Positions 7,884 to 16,575 of a DNA stretch of 64,000 bases are shown here, piece after piece. The DNA is from Anaerolineae bacterium (GTDB lineage: Bacteria > Chloroflexota > Anaerolineae > Aggregatilineales > Phototrophicaceae). Positions within the stretch are counted from its first letter, which is position 1. Each line of letters starts with the position of its first letter. The DNA lies in contig JAIOHM010000113.1 in the NCBI GenBank assembly GCA_019912965.1, forward strand, positions 1 to 64,000, read 5' to 3'. The position numbers and the translations under genes were made by a program. A model generated the notes under the pieces. The model did not search any database and was not told the DNA's origin. It was given only the letters and a program-made list of their open reading frames with translations.

Positions 7884-8954
7884 TTAGACAATCCATAGAT
7901 TACTGTGGTCGCCGATGTTCATTCTCAGTGACCGGGGTTTTTCATCATTCCGGCGCACACTGGCATTACGCCCGATCAGGCTGTCATGCAGCCGGGTGCC
8001 AATATCGCTGATGGTGCTGTGTTCCAGTACGATGCTGCGTTCGATTTCGCAGTTTTGTACCGTAACATGGTGATAAATGCTGGTGAATGGGCCAATATAG
8101 CTGTTTTCAATCACGGTATCTTCGCCAATGATGGATGGGCCGCGCACAATGCTGTTGATAATGCGTGCACCACGTTCGACCGTTACCCGGCGGTCAACTT
8201 CAGAATTCTCTATTATACTCTCTGGGGAAATGGTTGGAGTCAGTTCTTCTAGTACCAGGCTGTTGGCTTCCAGCATATCCGTTGGCTTGCCGGTATCAAT
8301 CCACCAGCCTTTATGAACATGCGGAAATACACGGTAACCAGCGTTGACCAGCCACTGAATCGCATCGGTGATTTCCAGTTCGCCCCGCCCGGATGGCTTG
8401 ATCGAATTGACTGCCTCCCAGATATTCTGATCGAACATGTAAATTCCTACCAGAGCCAAATTGCTCGGCGGATTTTCAGGTTTCTCAATCAGATGCTCAA
8501 TGCTGTTATCAGCGCGCAGTTTGGCGACGCCGTAAGCCGTTGGATTTTCAACTTCCTTCAGCACAATCTGACTGTTCCAGTCGTTGTGGGCGAAATCGCT
8601 GATGAGTGCCCCAATGCCGCCCTGTATCACATTGTCGCCCAGGAACATCACAAAGCGTTCATCCCCCAGAAAATCGCGCGAAATCTTGACCGCGTGAGCC
8701 AGTCCATCCGGGCTATCCTGTGGAATGTAGGTGATTTTGACGCCCCATTTGCTGCCATCCCCGACGACCTCGCGGATTTGCGGCCCCGTTTGCCCGATGA
8801 CCACGCCAATTTCTTCGACCCCCGCATCACGAATCGACTCAATCACCCGTACCAGAACGGGCTTATTGGCGACCGGGATGAGCTGTTTGGCGTTGGTATA
8901 AGTCAGCGGATACAGGCGAGTGCCTTTACCGCCACTCAGAATCAGTCCCTTCAT
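7884..8954 (-). CDS. rfbA: glucose-1-phosphate thymidylyltransferase, long form with left-handed beta-helix
   Basis: A 356-residue protein. The N-terminal nucleotidyltransferase domain begins MKGLILSGGKGTRLYPLT and has LIPVANKPVLVRVIE and FVMFLGDNVIQGG. From about residue 245 the sequence becomes isoleucine-spaced hexapeptide repeats (ERGARIINSIVRGPSIIGED and following), a left-handed beta-helix absent from the roughly 290-residue RmlA enzymes but typical of the long type common in Chloroflexota, Actinobacteria and archaea. It activates glucose-1-phosphate with dTTP, the first step to dTDP-rhamnose. A related sugar-1-phosphate specificity cannot be excluded. It is first in a probable operon with the HAD gene and rfbB. 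Confidence 0.9.
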   Translation of the reverse strand: MKGLILSGGKGTRLYPLTYTNAKQLIPVANKPVLVRVIESIRDAGVEEIGVVIGQTGPQIREVVGDGSKWGVKITYIPQDSPDGLAHAVKISRDFLGDERFVMFLGDNVIQGGIGALISDFAHNDWNSQIVLKEVENPTAYGVAKLRADNSIEHLIEKPENPPSNLALVGIYMFDQNIWEAVNSIKPSGRGELEITDAIQWLVNAGYRVFPHVHKGWWIDTGKPTDMLEANSLVLEELTPTISPESIIENSEVDRRVTVERGARIINSIVRGPSIIGEDTVIENSYIGPFTSIYHHVTVQNCEIERSIVLEHSTISDIGTRLHDSLIGRNASVRRNDEKPRSLRMNIGDHSNLWIV

Positions 8955-8979
8955 AGTTGTGGTTTCGCTCCGTGAATGT

Positions 8980-9162
8980 TTAAGCCGGTTGGCCGAGCAG
9001 CAGGCCGAGAATGACGATAATCAAAAAAACTATCAACAGCCCAAAAACCCAATACATCCCACCTGCAACGGGAGGTAAAGCTTCTTTCGATGGTTTATTC
9101 TGTGGCAGTTGTTCCCATCTGGCAAGCGAATCCGGGTCTTGTGGTAGCTGATCTTTAGGCAT
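8980..9162 (-). CDS. 60-residue single-pass membrane protein
   Basis: A tiny protein with a polar N-terminal half (MPKDQLPQDPDSLARWEQL) and one strongly hydrophobic segment near the C-terminus (MYWVFGLLIVFLIIVILGLLL, split by no charges) followed by four residues. Its ATG shares one base with the TGA of the FRG-domain gene (TGATG), so the two are translationally coupled. The orientation is probably N-in or tail-anchored. I do not recognise a family. The strict coupling implies that it serves the FRG protein, perhaps as a membrane tether or antagonist; this is inference. Confidence 0.62.
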   Translation of the reverse strand: MPKDQLPQDPDSLARWEQLPQNKPSKEALPPVAGGMYWVFGLLIVFLIIVILGLLLGQPA

Positions 9163-9959
9163 CAGGGTTGCCTCGGACTGTAATAACGTTTCAGGTAACT
9201 GCCAAGTCCATCCAATCCGGGGAAAAGTGTACGCTCATTTACCATAACCTGATCGAGTTTATCGCGCACTTCCCATTTTAACCCCGCCGGAATAATAATT
9301 CGTCGGTAGAGTTCTGGCTTATCAGTCAGCCAATCCTCAAATACAGTGGTTGGACTAGACATCATTGAGAACAAAGCTGCCTGATTGATAATGCGGTCAT
9401 CCAGTGAAGGTGGCTCAAAGAAAACCACAAATGGGTCTGATGATAAGCTGTCCAATTCCTGAAAACTGCTGGCAACCCGGCTCAACATGTCCACATTGAA
9501 AGCCAAAGCCACTTCTTGTTGGAGCAATTCCCGCAGTACGGGCGGCAGCCATTGAATTACCTTAATATAATCCACACACCAGATTAAACCATCACAGTCG
9601 TACTTTTCCAGTTCAATGGTGGCGAAGTGGAGTGCTACAAACGGTGAATACGACCAATCCAAAAGTCGTGTTGGCAAGCCATGATGCTGCGCCAGCGCCA
9701 ACCAGTTCCAGAGCGAATCACCGGGGCTGGCATCACGGTGAGCATACTTACGGAAGTTCCGCAGGAGTACCGCTTCCAACCGATGATAATTGCCGCCCAA
9801 CCGAATAAGGCTGGTTTTCAAATCATACTCGACATCTGCCAAACCGCGATAGGTATAGGGAGAACGCCAGCGCCCCAATGCGGCCTGCCAGGAATCCTGG
9901 AACAATTCAGCGTTCAAAGACTCCCAACTGTCAACGCGAATATCATTTGGGGTTGGCAT
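9162..9959 (-). CDS. FRG domain-containing protein
   Basis: A 265-residue soluble protein. The N-terminal half has the FRG-domain signature: YTYRGLADVEYDLKTSLIR (the Phe-Arg-Gly motif appears as Tyr-Arg-Gly) followed by WLALAQHHGLPTRLLDWSYS, the most conserved block of the family. The domain's biochemical activity is not established. Such proteins are scattered through bacterial genomes, and some occur in defence or accessory loci. Here the gene is coupled to a 60-residue membrane protein and lies between rfbA and the capsule export pair, 8 bases after the CpsD-like gene on the same strand. Confidence 0.8.
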   Translation of the reverse strand: MPTPNDIRVDSWESLNAELFQDSWQAALGRWRSPYTYRGLADVEYDLKTSLIRLGGNYHRLEAVLLRNFRKYAHRDASPGDSLWNWLALAQHHGLPTRLLDWSYSPFVALHFATIELEKYDCDGLIWCVDYIKVIQWLPPVLRELLQQEVALAFNVDMLSRVASSFQELDSLSSDPFVVFFEPPSLDDRIINQAALFSMMSSPTTVFEDWLTDKPELYRRIIIPAGLKWEVRDKLDQVMVNERTLFPGLDGLGSYLKRYYSPRQP

Positions 9960-9967
9960 AAAAATCG

Positions 9968-10627
9968 CTACCCGTAATATCCGCCTGTATTCTCGCGTGG
10001 GGCATTACTCAGGACAGCGCCAACAATACGAACATGCACACGTTCTAAAGTCTGTCTGGCGCGGGCAGTATGATCGCGGCGGGTATGCCCGGCACGCACC
10101 ACCAACAGCATTCCATCCAGTTTAGCACCCAGCAAAGCGGCATCAGTGGCGGCCAATACAGGCGGTGCATCGAACAACACGTAGTTTGCCCGCGCTTTCA
10201 ATACTCCAATGAGGTTGCTCATCCGTTGGCTGCTGAGAACGTCGGCTGGATTGGGCGGAAGCGGCCCACTGGGCAGAATTTGCAGGTTGTCCACTTCGGT
10301 GTTTGCCAGCGGCGGGCTGGACATGGCGGTTTCGTCCAACATCATGGTGGTCAGACCGCGCGTGTTACTAATACCCCAGATTTCATGCTGAATTGGTCGG
10401 CGCAGGTCACAATCCACCAGAATGGTTTTGTTCCCACCCTGCGCCAGAGTCACTGCCAGATTCGCCAGCAAACTGCTTTTGCCATCCGGTTGGGCTGTGG
10501 ATGTGACCACAAGTGTGTGAATCGGGTTTTCGACGCTGCTGAACATCAAATTGGTACGCAGGGAGCGGAAGGCTTCTGCCGCTTCCGAGCGCGGTTCAGT
10601 CAGGGTAATAAGTTGGGTATTGGTCAT
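9968..10627 (-). CDS. CpsD/CapB-family tyrosine-protein kinase
   Basis: A 219-residue P-loop protein of the BY-kinase type. Walker A is TSTAQPDGKSSLLANLA, the A' motif is TILVDCDLRRP and the Walker B-like strand is YVLFDAPPVLAATD. The C-terminus NTGGYYG carries a short tyrosine cluster, the usual autophosphorylation site. The start SEAAEAFRSLRTNLMFS is the oligomerisation motif of CpsD/YveL. It lacks its own transmembrane part and would be activated by the adjacent Wzz-like protein, with only 5 bases between the genes. The pair controls chain length and export of an exopolysaccharide or capsule at the cytoplasmic membrane. Confidence 0.88.
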   Translation of the reverse strand: MTNTQLITLTEPRSEAAEAFRSLRTNLMFSSVENPIHTLVVTSTAQPDGKSSLLANLAVTLAQGGNKTILVDCDLRRPIQHEIWGISNTRGLTTMMLDETAMSSPPLANTEVDNLQILPSGPLPPNPADVLSSQRMSNLIGVLKARANYVLFDAPPVLAATDAALLGAKLDGMLLVVRAGHTRRDHTARARQTLERVHVRIVGAVLSNAPRENTGGYYG

Positions 10628-10632
10628 TTCTA

Positions 10633-11292
10633 CTATGCTCCTATATCGTCCGGGATGCCCGCCAGCACCGGAATATCCATCACCCGTTCCAGGTCTTCAC
10701 GGCGACGGATGACGCTGCTTTCCAGATACTCCAGCACGAATATCAGCACACTGCCCAACAACAATCCCAGTACACCACCAGCCAGTGCGTTGATAGCAGG
10801 GCGGGGTGCCAGCAAACTAATTGCCGGATTGTCTTGCAACCGAGCTGTTACCTGATCCTGACGCAAAACTTTCTGGTTTTCTTCTTCGCGGAAGCGTACC
10901 AGTTGATTACCCCATTCCAACGCAACCTGTCCTGCCTGAGCCTCATCTTCCAGATCAGCGTCGATCTGAATCATCAGACTTAACTGGTCAGCCGTAATGG
11001 TCACTTTACCTTTTAGCGTTTCGGGAGTCATATCCATACGAAGATTTTCGATCACATCGGCAGCAATATAACTGCTATCCAGATATGATCGCAGGTTATT
11101 GAGCAGCAAACGGCTGGATTCGGTTAAGCCCAGATCGCTCCGTGACGGTTGAATGAGTACTTTTTGAGTGGCCCGCCATACCTGTGGCTGTCCCCGGCTA
11201 ATGAGAAACGCACCTCCTGCGGCGAGGGCTGCCAGCAGCAATATAATCCACCCTCGACGTAAGAGAATGCGCCCATAATCAATCAGATTCAT
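10633..11292 (-). CDS. Wzz/YveK-type polysaccharide chain-length determinant
   Basis: A 219-residue protein with two transmembrane helices, at about residues 13-31 and 165-187, bracketing an extracytoplasmic helical domain; this is the polysaccharide co-polymerase plan. After the second helix, VIRRREDLERVMDIPVLAGIP matches the conserved Pro-rich end that contacts the cognate kinase. It is the first gene of the minus-strand run that continues with the CpsD-like kinase and the FRG gene. It regulates length of a Wzy-polymerised glycan. Confidence 0.85.
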   Translation of the reverse strand: MNLIDYGRILLRRGWIILLLAALAAGGAFLISRGQPQVWRATQKVLIQPSRSDLGLTESSRLLLNNLRSYLDSSYIAADVIENLRMDMTPETLKGKVTITADQLSLMIQIDADLEDEAQAGQVALEWGNQLVRFREEENQKVLRQDQVTARLQDNPAISLLAPRPAINALAGGVLGLLLGSVLIFVLEYLESSVIRRREDLERVMDIPVLAGIPDDIGA

Positions 11293-11689
11293 GTACAGTC
11301 TCCTGTGGCTTTTAGCAGTCAGAAATCGACGGTTAGCTTCAGTAGCCTGGTAGGTATCGAAGGGCTAAACGTGAATCGCTAACAGCTTACCCAAGCGGAG
11401 CGATTGTACCACGTTGCGCTGAATCCTGAAGGGCTTATGCCCTGCGTTTCCCCGCCTGTTCAATCCGAGTAGACATTTTTTAGCGTAATTCAGGATAATC
11501 TCAGGGTTTTGAAGGGCCTGTTGTAACAAACAACATCGCGAAGAAGACTATTGTTCTGGCAGCAATCACACTTGTTAAACACCAGATATAAATCCCTTTA
11601 GTATCTGGTGAATTTAGACGGGGTACAGCTAAAAACCCCGTATACTTCAACTACTGATCTGAACGTAATCCGAGCAAAAGGTAGACGCG
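11293..11689. other. divergent spacer between wzz-like gene and folE
   Basis: About 400 bases without a gene. It must hold the promoter of the polysaccharide run (leftward) and that of folE (rightward). I see a short hairpin (AGGGC, then GCCCT) near 11432-11446 and two consecutive inverted repeats close to folE, listed separately. No convincing -35/-10 pair was identified. Confidence 0.5.
11580..11641 (+). promoter_or_regulatory. two consecutive inverted repeats upstream of folE
   Basis: CACCAGATA (11580-11588) pairs perfectly with TATCTGGTG (11602-11610), and ACGGGG (11618-11623) pairs with CCCCGT (11636-11641). The second ends 48 bases before the folE ATG. They could be RNA hairpins in the leader or operator sites. 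The sequence does not match a THF or preQ1 riboswitch that I know. Confidence 0.4.
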
Positions 11690-12391
11690 ATGTACACGAC
11701 TGGTTCAAAAAACGGTAACTATCAGCAAGATGAGGAAGCTATGCAGACCGAGATGGAACTCAAATTGCGTTCAGAGGATTTTCTGAAAATATTTGAATTG
11801 GGACTTCCCCCAGTTGATCGCCCGAAAATCGAATTGGCGACGGCTGATATTCTGACTGCCGTTGGTGAAGACCCGAACCGCGAAGGTTTGTTGAACACAC
11901 CCCACCGGGTTGCCAAGATGTATGAAGAGATGCTGGATGGCTATCGTGTTGATCCAGCTAAACTGATCAACAACGCCATATTCGATGTTGAATATGACGA
12001 CATGGTGATTGTACGGGACATTGAGTTTTCGTCCATGTGCGAACACCATATGCTGCCCTTCATTGGACATGCGCATGTGGCTTATATCCCACGCGGCAAG
12101 GTCATCGGCCTTTCCAAAATTCCGCGCATTGTAGATATGTTCGCCCACCGCCTACAGGTACAGGAACGGATGACCCGTCAGGTGGCAGGCTTCATTAATG
12201 AAATCCTTGATCCTCGCGGGGTAGCTGTGGTGGTGGAGGGCAAACACATGTGCGCGATGATGCGCGGCGTCGAGAAACACGACTCCAGTATGACCACCAG
12301 CACTATGATTGGGGCGTTCCGGGAGAACGAATCGACTCGTAATGAGTTTCTCGCTCATTTGGGTCGCAGTCGGGGAAACTTCGGCATCTGA
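11690..12391 (+). CDS. folE: GTP cyclohydrolase I (FolE)
   Basis: A 233-residue enzyme that converts GTP to dihydroneopterin triphosphate, the first step of folate (and pterin) synthesis. Diagnostic blocks are [21 protein letters not shown], the zinc-binding [40 protein letters not shown] and the second zinc-ligand block [20 protein letters not shown]. The N-terminus has about 50 residues of charged, non-conserved sequence before the core; a second ATG at 11741 in the same frame could be the true start. AAGG precedes the first ATG. It is a single gene closed by a strong terminator. Confidence 0.95.
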   Translation: MYTTGSKNGNYQQDEEAMQTEMELKLRSEDFLKIFELGLPPVDRPKIELATADILTAVGEDPNREGLLNTPHRVAKMYEEMLDGYRVDPAKLINNAIFDVEYDDMVIVRDIEFSSMCEHHMLPFIGHAHVAYIPRGKVIGLSKIPRIVDMFAHRLQVQERMTRQVAGFINEILDPRGVAVVVEGKHMCAMMRGVEKHDSSMTTSTMIGAFRENESTRNEFLAHLGRSRGNFGI

Positions 12392-12412
12392 TAAACATTT
12401 CATCCACTAATG

Positions 12413-12452
12413 ATAAGTGGTCGAGAGGGTTCCCTCGACCACTTATTTTATT
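12413..12452 (+). terminator. intrinsic terminator of folE
   Basis: ATAAGTGGTCGA and TCGACCACTTAT form a perfect 12-bp stem, followed by TTTATTTG on the plus strand. The gene at 12495 converges from the other side and may also use the stem. Confidence 0.85.
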
Positions 12453-12494
12453 TGTTGATGGAAGAGCAAAATCTACATTTGCCCATAAAGTGCC

Positions 12495-14255
12495 TTATGA
12501 ACCGGGTTCTGGTGTAGAGGCCGGTTCACTACCTGTAGAGGCTGGTGCGGATGGGGTGTAGGTACCATCGGCTGCGGGCACGCTTGCACAAGCGGCGGCA
12601 TCCGAGGCGGTCACTACATCTTCACGCACCCATGAACCATCTTCAAGCTGCCACCAGACCGCACCACTAGCGCTGGTCGCTTGTCCGGTTACAACAGCAC
12701 TTTCACCTGCACCCAGCGTACCAACAACGGCTGCATCTGTGCCGGGGCCACCGCGACGGTTGACACCTTGTCCCGCAGCAGTTACCGAGCAATCCGGCAG
12801 TGTTTCGGCAGTTAGGGCTTCCACACCCAAGCCAAGCGGCGCAACAACCACGTTACCTGCCAAGAATACGGGTACATCCGCACCTTCAACTGCGCCGAAT
12901 TCATAGATACCCGGTTCGTTGGTATCGTAGTGGAGCATCGGGAAAACCAGACTGCCCGCTGCATCGGCATCAACAGGAATGACTACATTGCTGTTCACAC
13001 CTGCCGAGAGCGGATAAGTTGTGATCACCGGGCCGGGTGCGCCTTCATTATTGCTGTGAATGGCGATCCAACCGGGCGCGTCGATCAAGGCACTGCTGAT
13101 GGTCAGTGTGCCATCAACCAGTTCCTGAGTGGACATGGTGAGCGATGGTGCGGCGTTAATCGGGAAGGCCACGACATTACCGACTGAGTCGATTACCGGG
13201 CCATCTGCACCTTCGACTGTGCCGAACTCATACTCGCCTTCGACACCGGTATCAACATGAAGCATCGGCCACAGAACAGCGGTCACATCACCCTGATCAA
13301 GCACGACTTCAACATCTTGATTGAGGCCATCACCCACTGCTGCAAAACCTGCTACACCACCGAACGAGCCGCCTGCATCCTGATGGATGACCAGGAAACC
13401 GGGGCCGGCTGAAAGCACAGATTCAACCACGACGGTTGCGGGGCTTGCAGCCTCGCTGCCATCGCCGGGGATAGCAATCTGGTCGCTCATACGAATGTGC
13501 GGTTCCGTCCAGACAGGCAGGGCAGCGACTGCGCCATTAGCAACCACCGGGCCATCTGCACCTTCGACTGCGCCGAATTCATAAACACCAGCCTCACCCG
13601 TATCAACGTGAAGCATCGGCCACAAGACCGTAGTGCGACCATCGCTGGCAATTTCGACCGACACATTACTGTTTCGGCCTGAACGAACTTGAGTCTGACC
13701 GAGTACCGCACCAAATGTGCCGCCCGCGTCGGCATGAATTACCAACCAACCGGGAGCATCGGTAACAACATCATTCAAGGTTACCGTGTTGTCTTCTGCA
13801 ACGAACTGATCGTCCATTGCAATGACCTGTGCCTTGAAAGCCACCTGGAGAGCCTCATCATCGACGATTACAGGCGAGTCTGTGCCACCCAATTCGCCGA
13901 AGTCGAATGTACCTGTGTTGCCTTCATCATTCGGGTCATCGGTATGGAGCGATGCATACAGGGTGGCCGTGGCAACATCCAGCGCCAGATCAACCGAAAC
14001 ATTGTAGCTCCAACCGGGGCCAACAGGAGTGAAACCCAGAATAGGGCCGGGTGTGCCGCGTCCACCACCATCGTTGCGGATCACCACATAGCCTGATCCT
14101 TCGCTGTAAACACTGGCAATAACCACCGATCCATCTGATACCTGATCGGTGACACTAAGTGAAGGTGTTTCCGACTGGGCGCGGATCGGGGAGACCAGCG
14201 CTGTCGCCAGCAGTACTATGAGCACTACTATTTTACTGAAGCGATACTTCCCCAC
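12495..14255 (-). CDS. exported protein with four DUF7282-like repeats and a C-terminal SH3-like domain
   Basis: I place the start at the GTG at 14255, which has AAAGGAG seven bases upstream and puts the signal peptide (RFSKIVVLIVLLATALVSPIRA) at the N-terminus; the frame is open 69 bases further. The 586-residue product has four beta-rich repeats of about 110 residues each, with blocks such as GYVVIRNDGGG, GFLVIHQDAGGSFGGVAGF and VLWPMLHVDTG-x-x-G-x-YEFG. These resemble the DUF7282 family, whose role is unknown. After about residue 490 comes an SH3b-like domain (GVNRRGGPGTDAAVVGTLG), then a Ser/Pro/Thr tail. It is secreted or wall-associated, perhaps ligand binding. The second and third repeats are nearly identical at the DNA level around GTATCAACATGAAGCATCGG, indicating recent duplication. 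Confidence 0.75.
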   Translation of the reverse strand: MGKYRFSKIVVLIVLLATALVSPIRAQSETPSLSVTDQVSDGSVVIASVYSEGSGYVVIRNDGGGRGTPGPILGFTPVGPGWSYNVSVDLALDVATATLYASLHTDDPNDEGNTGTFDFGELGGTDSPVIVDDEALQVAFKAQVIAMDDQFVAEDNTVTLNDVVTDAPGWLVIHADAGGTFGAVLGQTQVRSGRNSNVSVEIASDGRTTVLWPMLHVDTGEAGVYEFGAVEGADGPVVANGAVAALPVWTEPHIRMSDQIAIPGDGSEAASPATVVVESVLSAGPGFLVIHQDAGGSFGGVAGFAAVGDGLNQDVEVVLDQGDVTAVLWPMLHVDTGVEGEYEFGTVEGADGPVIDSVGNVVAFPINAAPSLTMSTQELVDGTLTISSALIDAPGWIAIHSNNEGAPGPVITTYPLSAGVNSNVVIPVDADAAGSLVFPMLHYDTNEPGIYEFGAVEGADVPVFLAGNVVVAPLGLGVEALTAETLPDCSVTAAGQGVNRRGGPGTDAAVVGTLGAGESAVVTGQATSASGAVWWQLEDGSWVREDVVTASDAAACASVPAADGTYTPSAPASTGSEPASTPEPGS

Positions 14256-14441
14256 AATTGCTCTCCTTTGCAAGAAGAATTTAAAAGACTGCTCACTGCT
14301 GACCATGCAGCAGCGAAACCCCAATAGATTTTTGCGGTTTGAATATCTTTACGTTTTGAACCGCAATTTTGGATTTAATCACATTTACCTTAATGCTGGA
14401 TGAAAGGTGAGCATCTCCTTAGAATTGGTTAATATCCGTTG

Positions 14442-14470
14442 TTGAATTCATGCCGTATCTATGGTAGAGT
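14442..14470 (+). promoter_or_regulatory. predicted sigma-70 promoter of metK leader
   Basis: TTGAAT (14442-14447) and TAGAGT (14465-14470) are separated by 17 bases. Transcription would start near 14477, just before the riboswitch aptamer. Confidence 0.5.
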
Positions 14471-14498
14471 GATTTCTAATATGAAAGTGCTGTAATCG

Positions 14499-14605
14499 CA
14501 CTCATCAAGAGCGACAGAGGGAAACGGCCCTGCGAAGTCGCGGCAACCCCCAAAGCGTTGGGACGGTGCCAATTCCGTCAGAGGTTAATCTCTGGAAGAT
14601 GAGCG
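14499..14605 (+). promoter_or_regulatory. SAM-I (S-box) riboswitch controlling metK
   Basis: The S-box core is intact: ATCAAGAG at the 5' side, GAGGGAAACGGCCCTGCGAAG, GCGGCAACCCCC, CGGTGCCAATTCCG and the closing helix formed by CTCATC (14501-14506) and GATGAG (14598-14603). An intrinsic terminator follows 20 bases later. By the known mechanism, S-adenosylmethionine binding favours the terminator and shuts off the S-adenosylmethionine synthetase gene, giving feedback control. Confidence 0.88.
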
Positions 14606-14625
14606 TTCATGAACCCATGTCAACT

Positions 14626-14656
14626 ACGCCTCTTCTGTTCCAGAGAGGCGTTTTTT
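14626..14656 (+). terminator. riboswitch expression-platform terminator
   Basis: ACGCCTCT (14626-14633) pairs with AGAGGCGT (14644-14651), followed by a run of T. It lies between the aptamer and the metK ribosome binding site, as expected for transcriptional attenuation. Confidence 0.82.
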
Positions 14657-14677
14657 CGTTCTGGAGGAACGACACGT

Positions 14678-15919
14678 ATGGGCACGATTAAGGAGCAAAC
14701 CCCGTTGAGTAACACAACCTTCATGACTTCGCCACGTTATTTTTTCACGTCGGAGTCGGTTTCCGAAGGCCACCCGGATAAGATGTGTGACCAGATTTCC
14801 GATGCAGTGCTGGATGCTATTCTTGAGCAGGATGCTAATGCGCGTGTAGCCTGTGAATGCGCCACGACGACCGGGTTGGTGCTGGTTATGGGCGAGATTA
14901 CAACCAGCGCCTACGTCGATATTGATAAACTGGTGCGGGATACCGTCCGCGATATTGGCTATACACGCGGCAAGTTCGGTTTTGATGCCGAAACCTGTGG
15001 TGTGATTGTTTCGATCAAGGAACAGTCTTCCGATATTGCTCAGGGTGTGGACAAGGCGCTGGAGGCTCGTGAAGGCCATATGAGCGAGGCCGAAATCGAG
15101 GCGACCGGAGCAGGCGATCAGGGTATGATGATCGGCTTTGCCTGCGACGAAACACCGGAATTGATGCCCCTCACGATTTCACTTTCCCACAAGCTGACAC
15201 GGCGTTTGGCCGAAGCCCGCAAGTCCGGTCAACTGGAATGGCTGCGCCCGGATGCCAAGAGCCAGGTCACGGTTGAATATGCTTTTGGAAAACCGAAGCG
15301 TATTGATACCGTCGTGATTTCCACACAGCACGCGCCGGAAATCAGCCAAGAAGACATTCGCGCACAGGTGATTGAATACATTATTAAGCCAGTTGTTCCG
15401 GCTGAACTGCTGGATGATAACACCCGTATTTTCATCAACCCAACCGGGCGTTTTGTGACGGGCGGGCCGCTGGGCGATGCTGGTCTGACCGGGCGTAAGA
15501 TCATCGTTGATACTTACGGCGGTGTGGCACGACATGGTGGTGGTGCGTTCTCCGGCAAAGACCCGACGAAGGTTGACCGCAGCGCAGCCTACATGGCGCG
15601 TTATGTTGCCAAGAACGTGGTGGCGGCTGGTCTGGCAACCCGATTTGAGGTACAGGTTTCATATGCTATCGGTGTGGCACAGCCGACTTCGCTGGCGGTT
15701 GAAACCTTTGGCACGGGTGTGATTCCTGATGAGCAGATCGCGGCGTTGATTGCCCAGCATTTCGATATGCGTCCGGCGGCAATCATCCGTGATTTGAAAC
15801 TGCGCCGTCCGATTTACAAGCAGGTGGCGTCTTATGGACACTTTGGGCGTCACGATCTGGATGTGCCGTGGGAGAAGACCGATAAGGCCGACGCGCTGCG
15901 CCGGGAAGCTGGACTGTAA
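14678..15919 (+). CDS. metK: S-adenosylmethionine synthetase
   Basis: A 413-residue enzyme making S-adenosylmethionine from methionine and ATP. The ATG at 14678 is chosen because GGAGG sits eleven bases upstream and after the attenuator; the open frame extends to 14609 but would include the terminator. Signature segments are [40 protein letters not shown], the P-loop-like [20 protein letters not shown] and the second signature [19 protein letters not shown]. Length and order match the bacterial MetK family. It is a single-gene transcript regulated by the upstream SAM-I riboswitch. Confidence 0.97.
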   Translation: MGTIKEQTPLSNTTFMTSPRYFFTSESVSEGHPDKMCDQISDAVLDAILEQDANARVACECATTTGLVLVMGEITTSAYVDIDKLVRDTVRDIGYTRGKFGFDAETCGVIVSIKEQSSDIAQGVDKALEAREGHMSEAEIEATGAGDQGMMIGFACDETPELMPLTISLSHKLTRRLAEARKSGQLEWLRPDAKSQVTVEYAFGKPKRIDTVVISTQHAPEISQEDIRAQVIEYIIKPVVPAELLDDNTRIFINPTGRFVTGGPLGDAGLTGRKIIVDTYGGVARHGGGAFSGKDPTKVDRSAAYMARYVAKNVVAAGLATRFEVQVSYAIGVAQPTSLAVETFGTGVIPDEQIAALIAQHFDMRPAAIIRDLKLRRPIYKQVASYGHFGRHDLDVPWEKTDKADALRREAGL

Positions 15920-15951
15920 GCTCAACGCTGTAAAGCACCTTATCCCCCTAG

Positions 15952-15980
15952 CCCCTCTCCAAATTGGAGAGGGGTTTTTG
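15952..15980 (+). terminator. intrinsic terminator of metK
   Basis: CCCCTCTCC and GGAGAGGGG enclose a 4-base loop and are followed by TTTTTGTTT, 33 bases after the metK stop. Confidence 0.85.
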
Positions 15981-16015
15981 TTTATAGTGACGAGTAACGC
16001 GTAAAAAACCTAAAA

Positions 16016-16430
16016 GTGCAAAACGTGCAAAAGATTCACAAAATGCACAATTGCCGTAGGGGTTGTCGGCGGGAGTGAGGGAGAGAGGCATGTCGCAAAT
16101 GTCAGTGTCGGCGGTTGGGACGGGGAGCGCCGTAGGGTGCAGCGCGGACGACGGGGATTGTCGCCGCTGTCGCTGTATTGGCGGTGTGCAGCGGCTACGC
16201 GGGACGCTGGCGCTGTTATTTGGTGCTAGGTGCGAAGTGCCAGGTGCTAGGTTCATCGTTCTCGGCAGCCAGTTACGAGTTTCCAGTTTCCAGAAAAGAG
16301 GGGATGGGTTTGCGAGATTTGCGGCGATTGCGATTGCGAAACGGGTTTGCGCGCAAATAAATGATGCGGAGATGGTGATAGGTGTATTGCGGCGATTCTG
16401 GATTGGACTGCTGCTGCAATACTTGCTATA
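16016..16430 (+). repeat. dispersed composite repeat, copy B (carries the empty insertion site)
   Basis: This is the plus-strand counterpart of copy A at 1818-2404. It opens with 9-bp units (GTGCAAAAC, GTGCAAAAG, ATTCACAAA, ATGCACAAT at 16016-16051), continues with the shared GTTGTCGGCGGGAGTGAGGG and GAGGCATGTCGCAAATGTCA blocks, the unoccupied site CGGGGAGCGCC (16121-16130), then ten in-phase 7-bp units from 16222 to 16291 (GGTGCTA, GGTGCGA, AGTGCCA, GGTGCTA and so on), and ends with ATTGCGGCGATTCTGGATTG. Together with the terminator and the repeat at 16503 it fills the 864-bp gap between metK and the sigma factor gene; I see no gene in it. Confidence 0.75.
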
Positions 16431-16502
16431 CGGTCAATCGTTATTGGTTCGAGAGGATTTCTCACAGCGAGGGTATGGGGTCATCCCCTGCGCGTTTCTT
16501 GT

Positions 16503-16575
16503 AACAAGGTGGGACTGCATTAAGTGGAGGAGATGAATTTATCCCACCCCAGCCCTCCCCGCACGCAAGGAGGGA
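16503..16575 (+). repeat. second dispersed repeat with terminal hairpin, copy 1
   Basis: The order ACAAGGT, GTGGAGG, AATTTATCCCACCCCA and then a CCCTCC/GGAGGG hairpin (CCCTCCCCGCACGCAAGGAGGG) recurs on the minus strand at 36463-36538. Between metK and the sigma gene it lies beyond copy B of the composite repeat. Confidence 0.55.

Noticed and set aside
16063-16536. Open frame of 157 codons on the plus strand
   Set aside because: It covers repeat copy B; no family, start signal or coding bias is seen.
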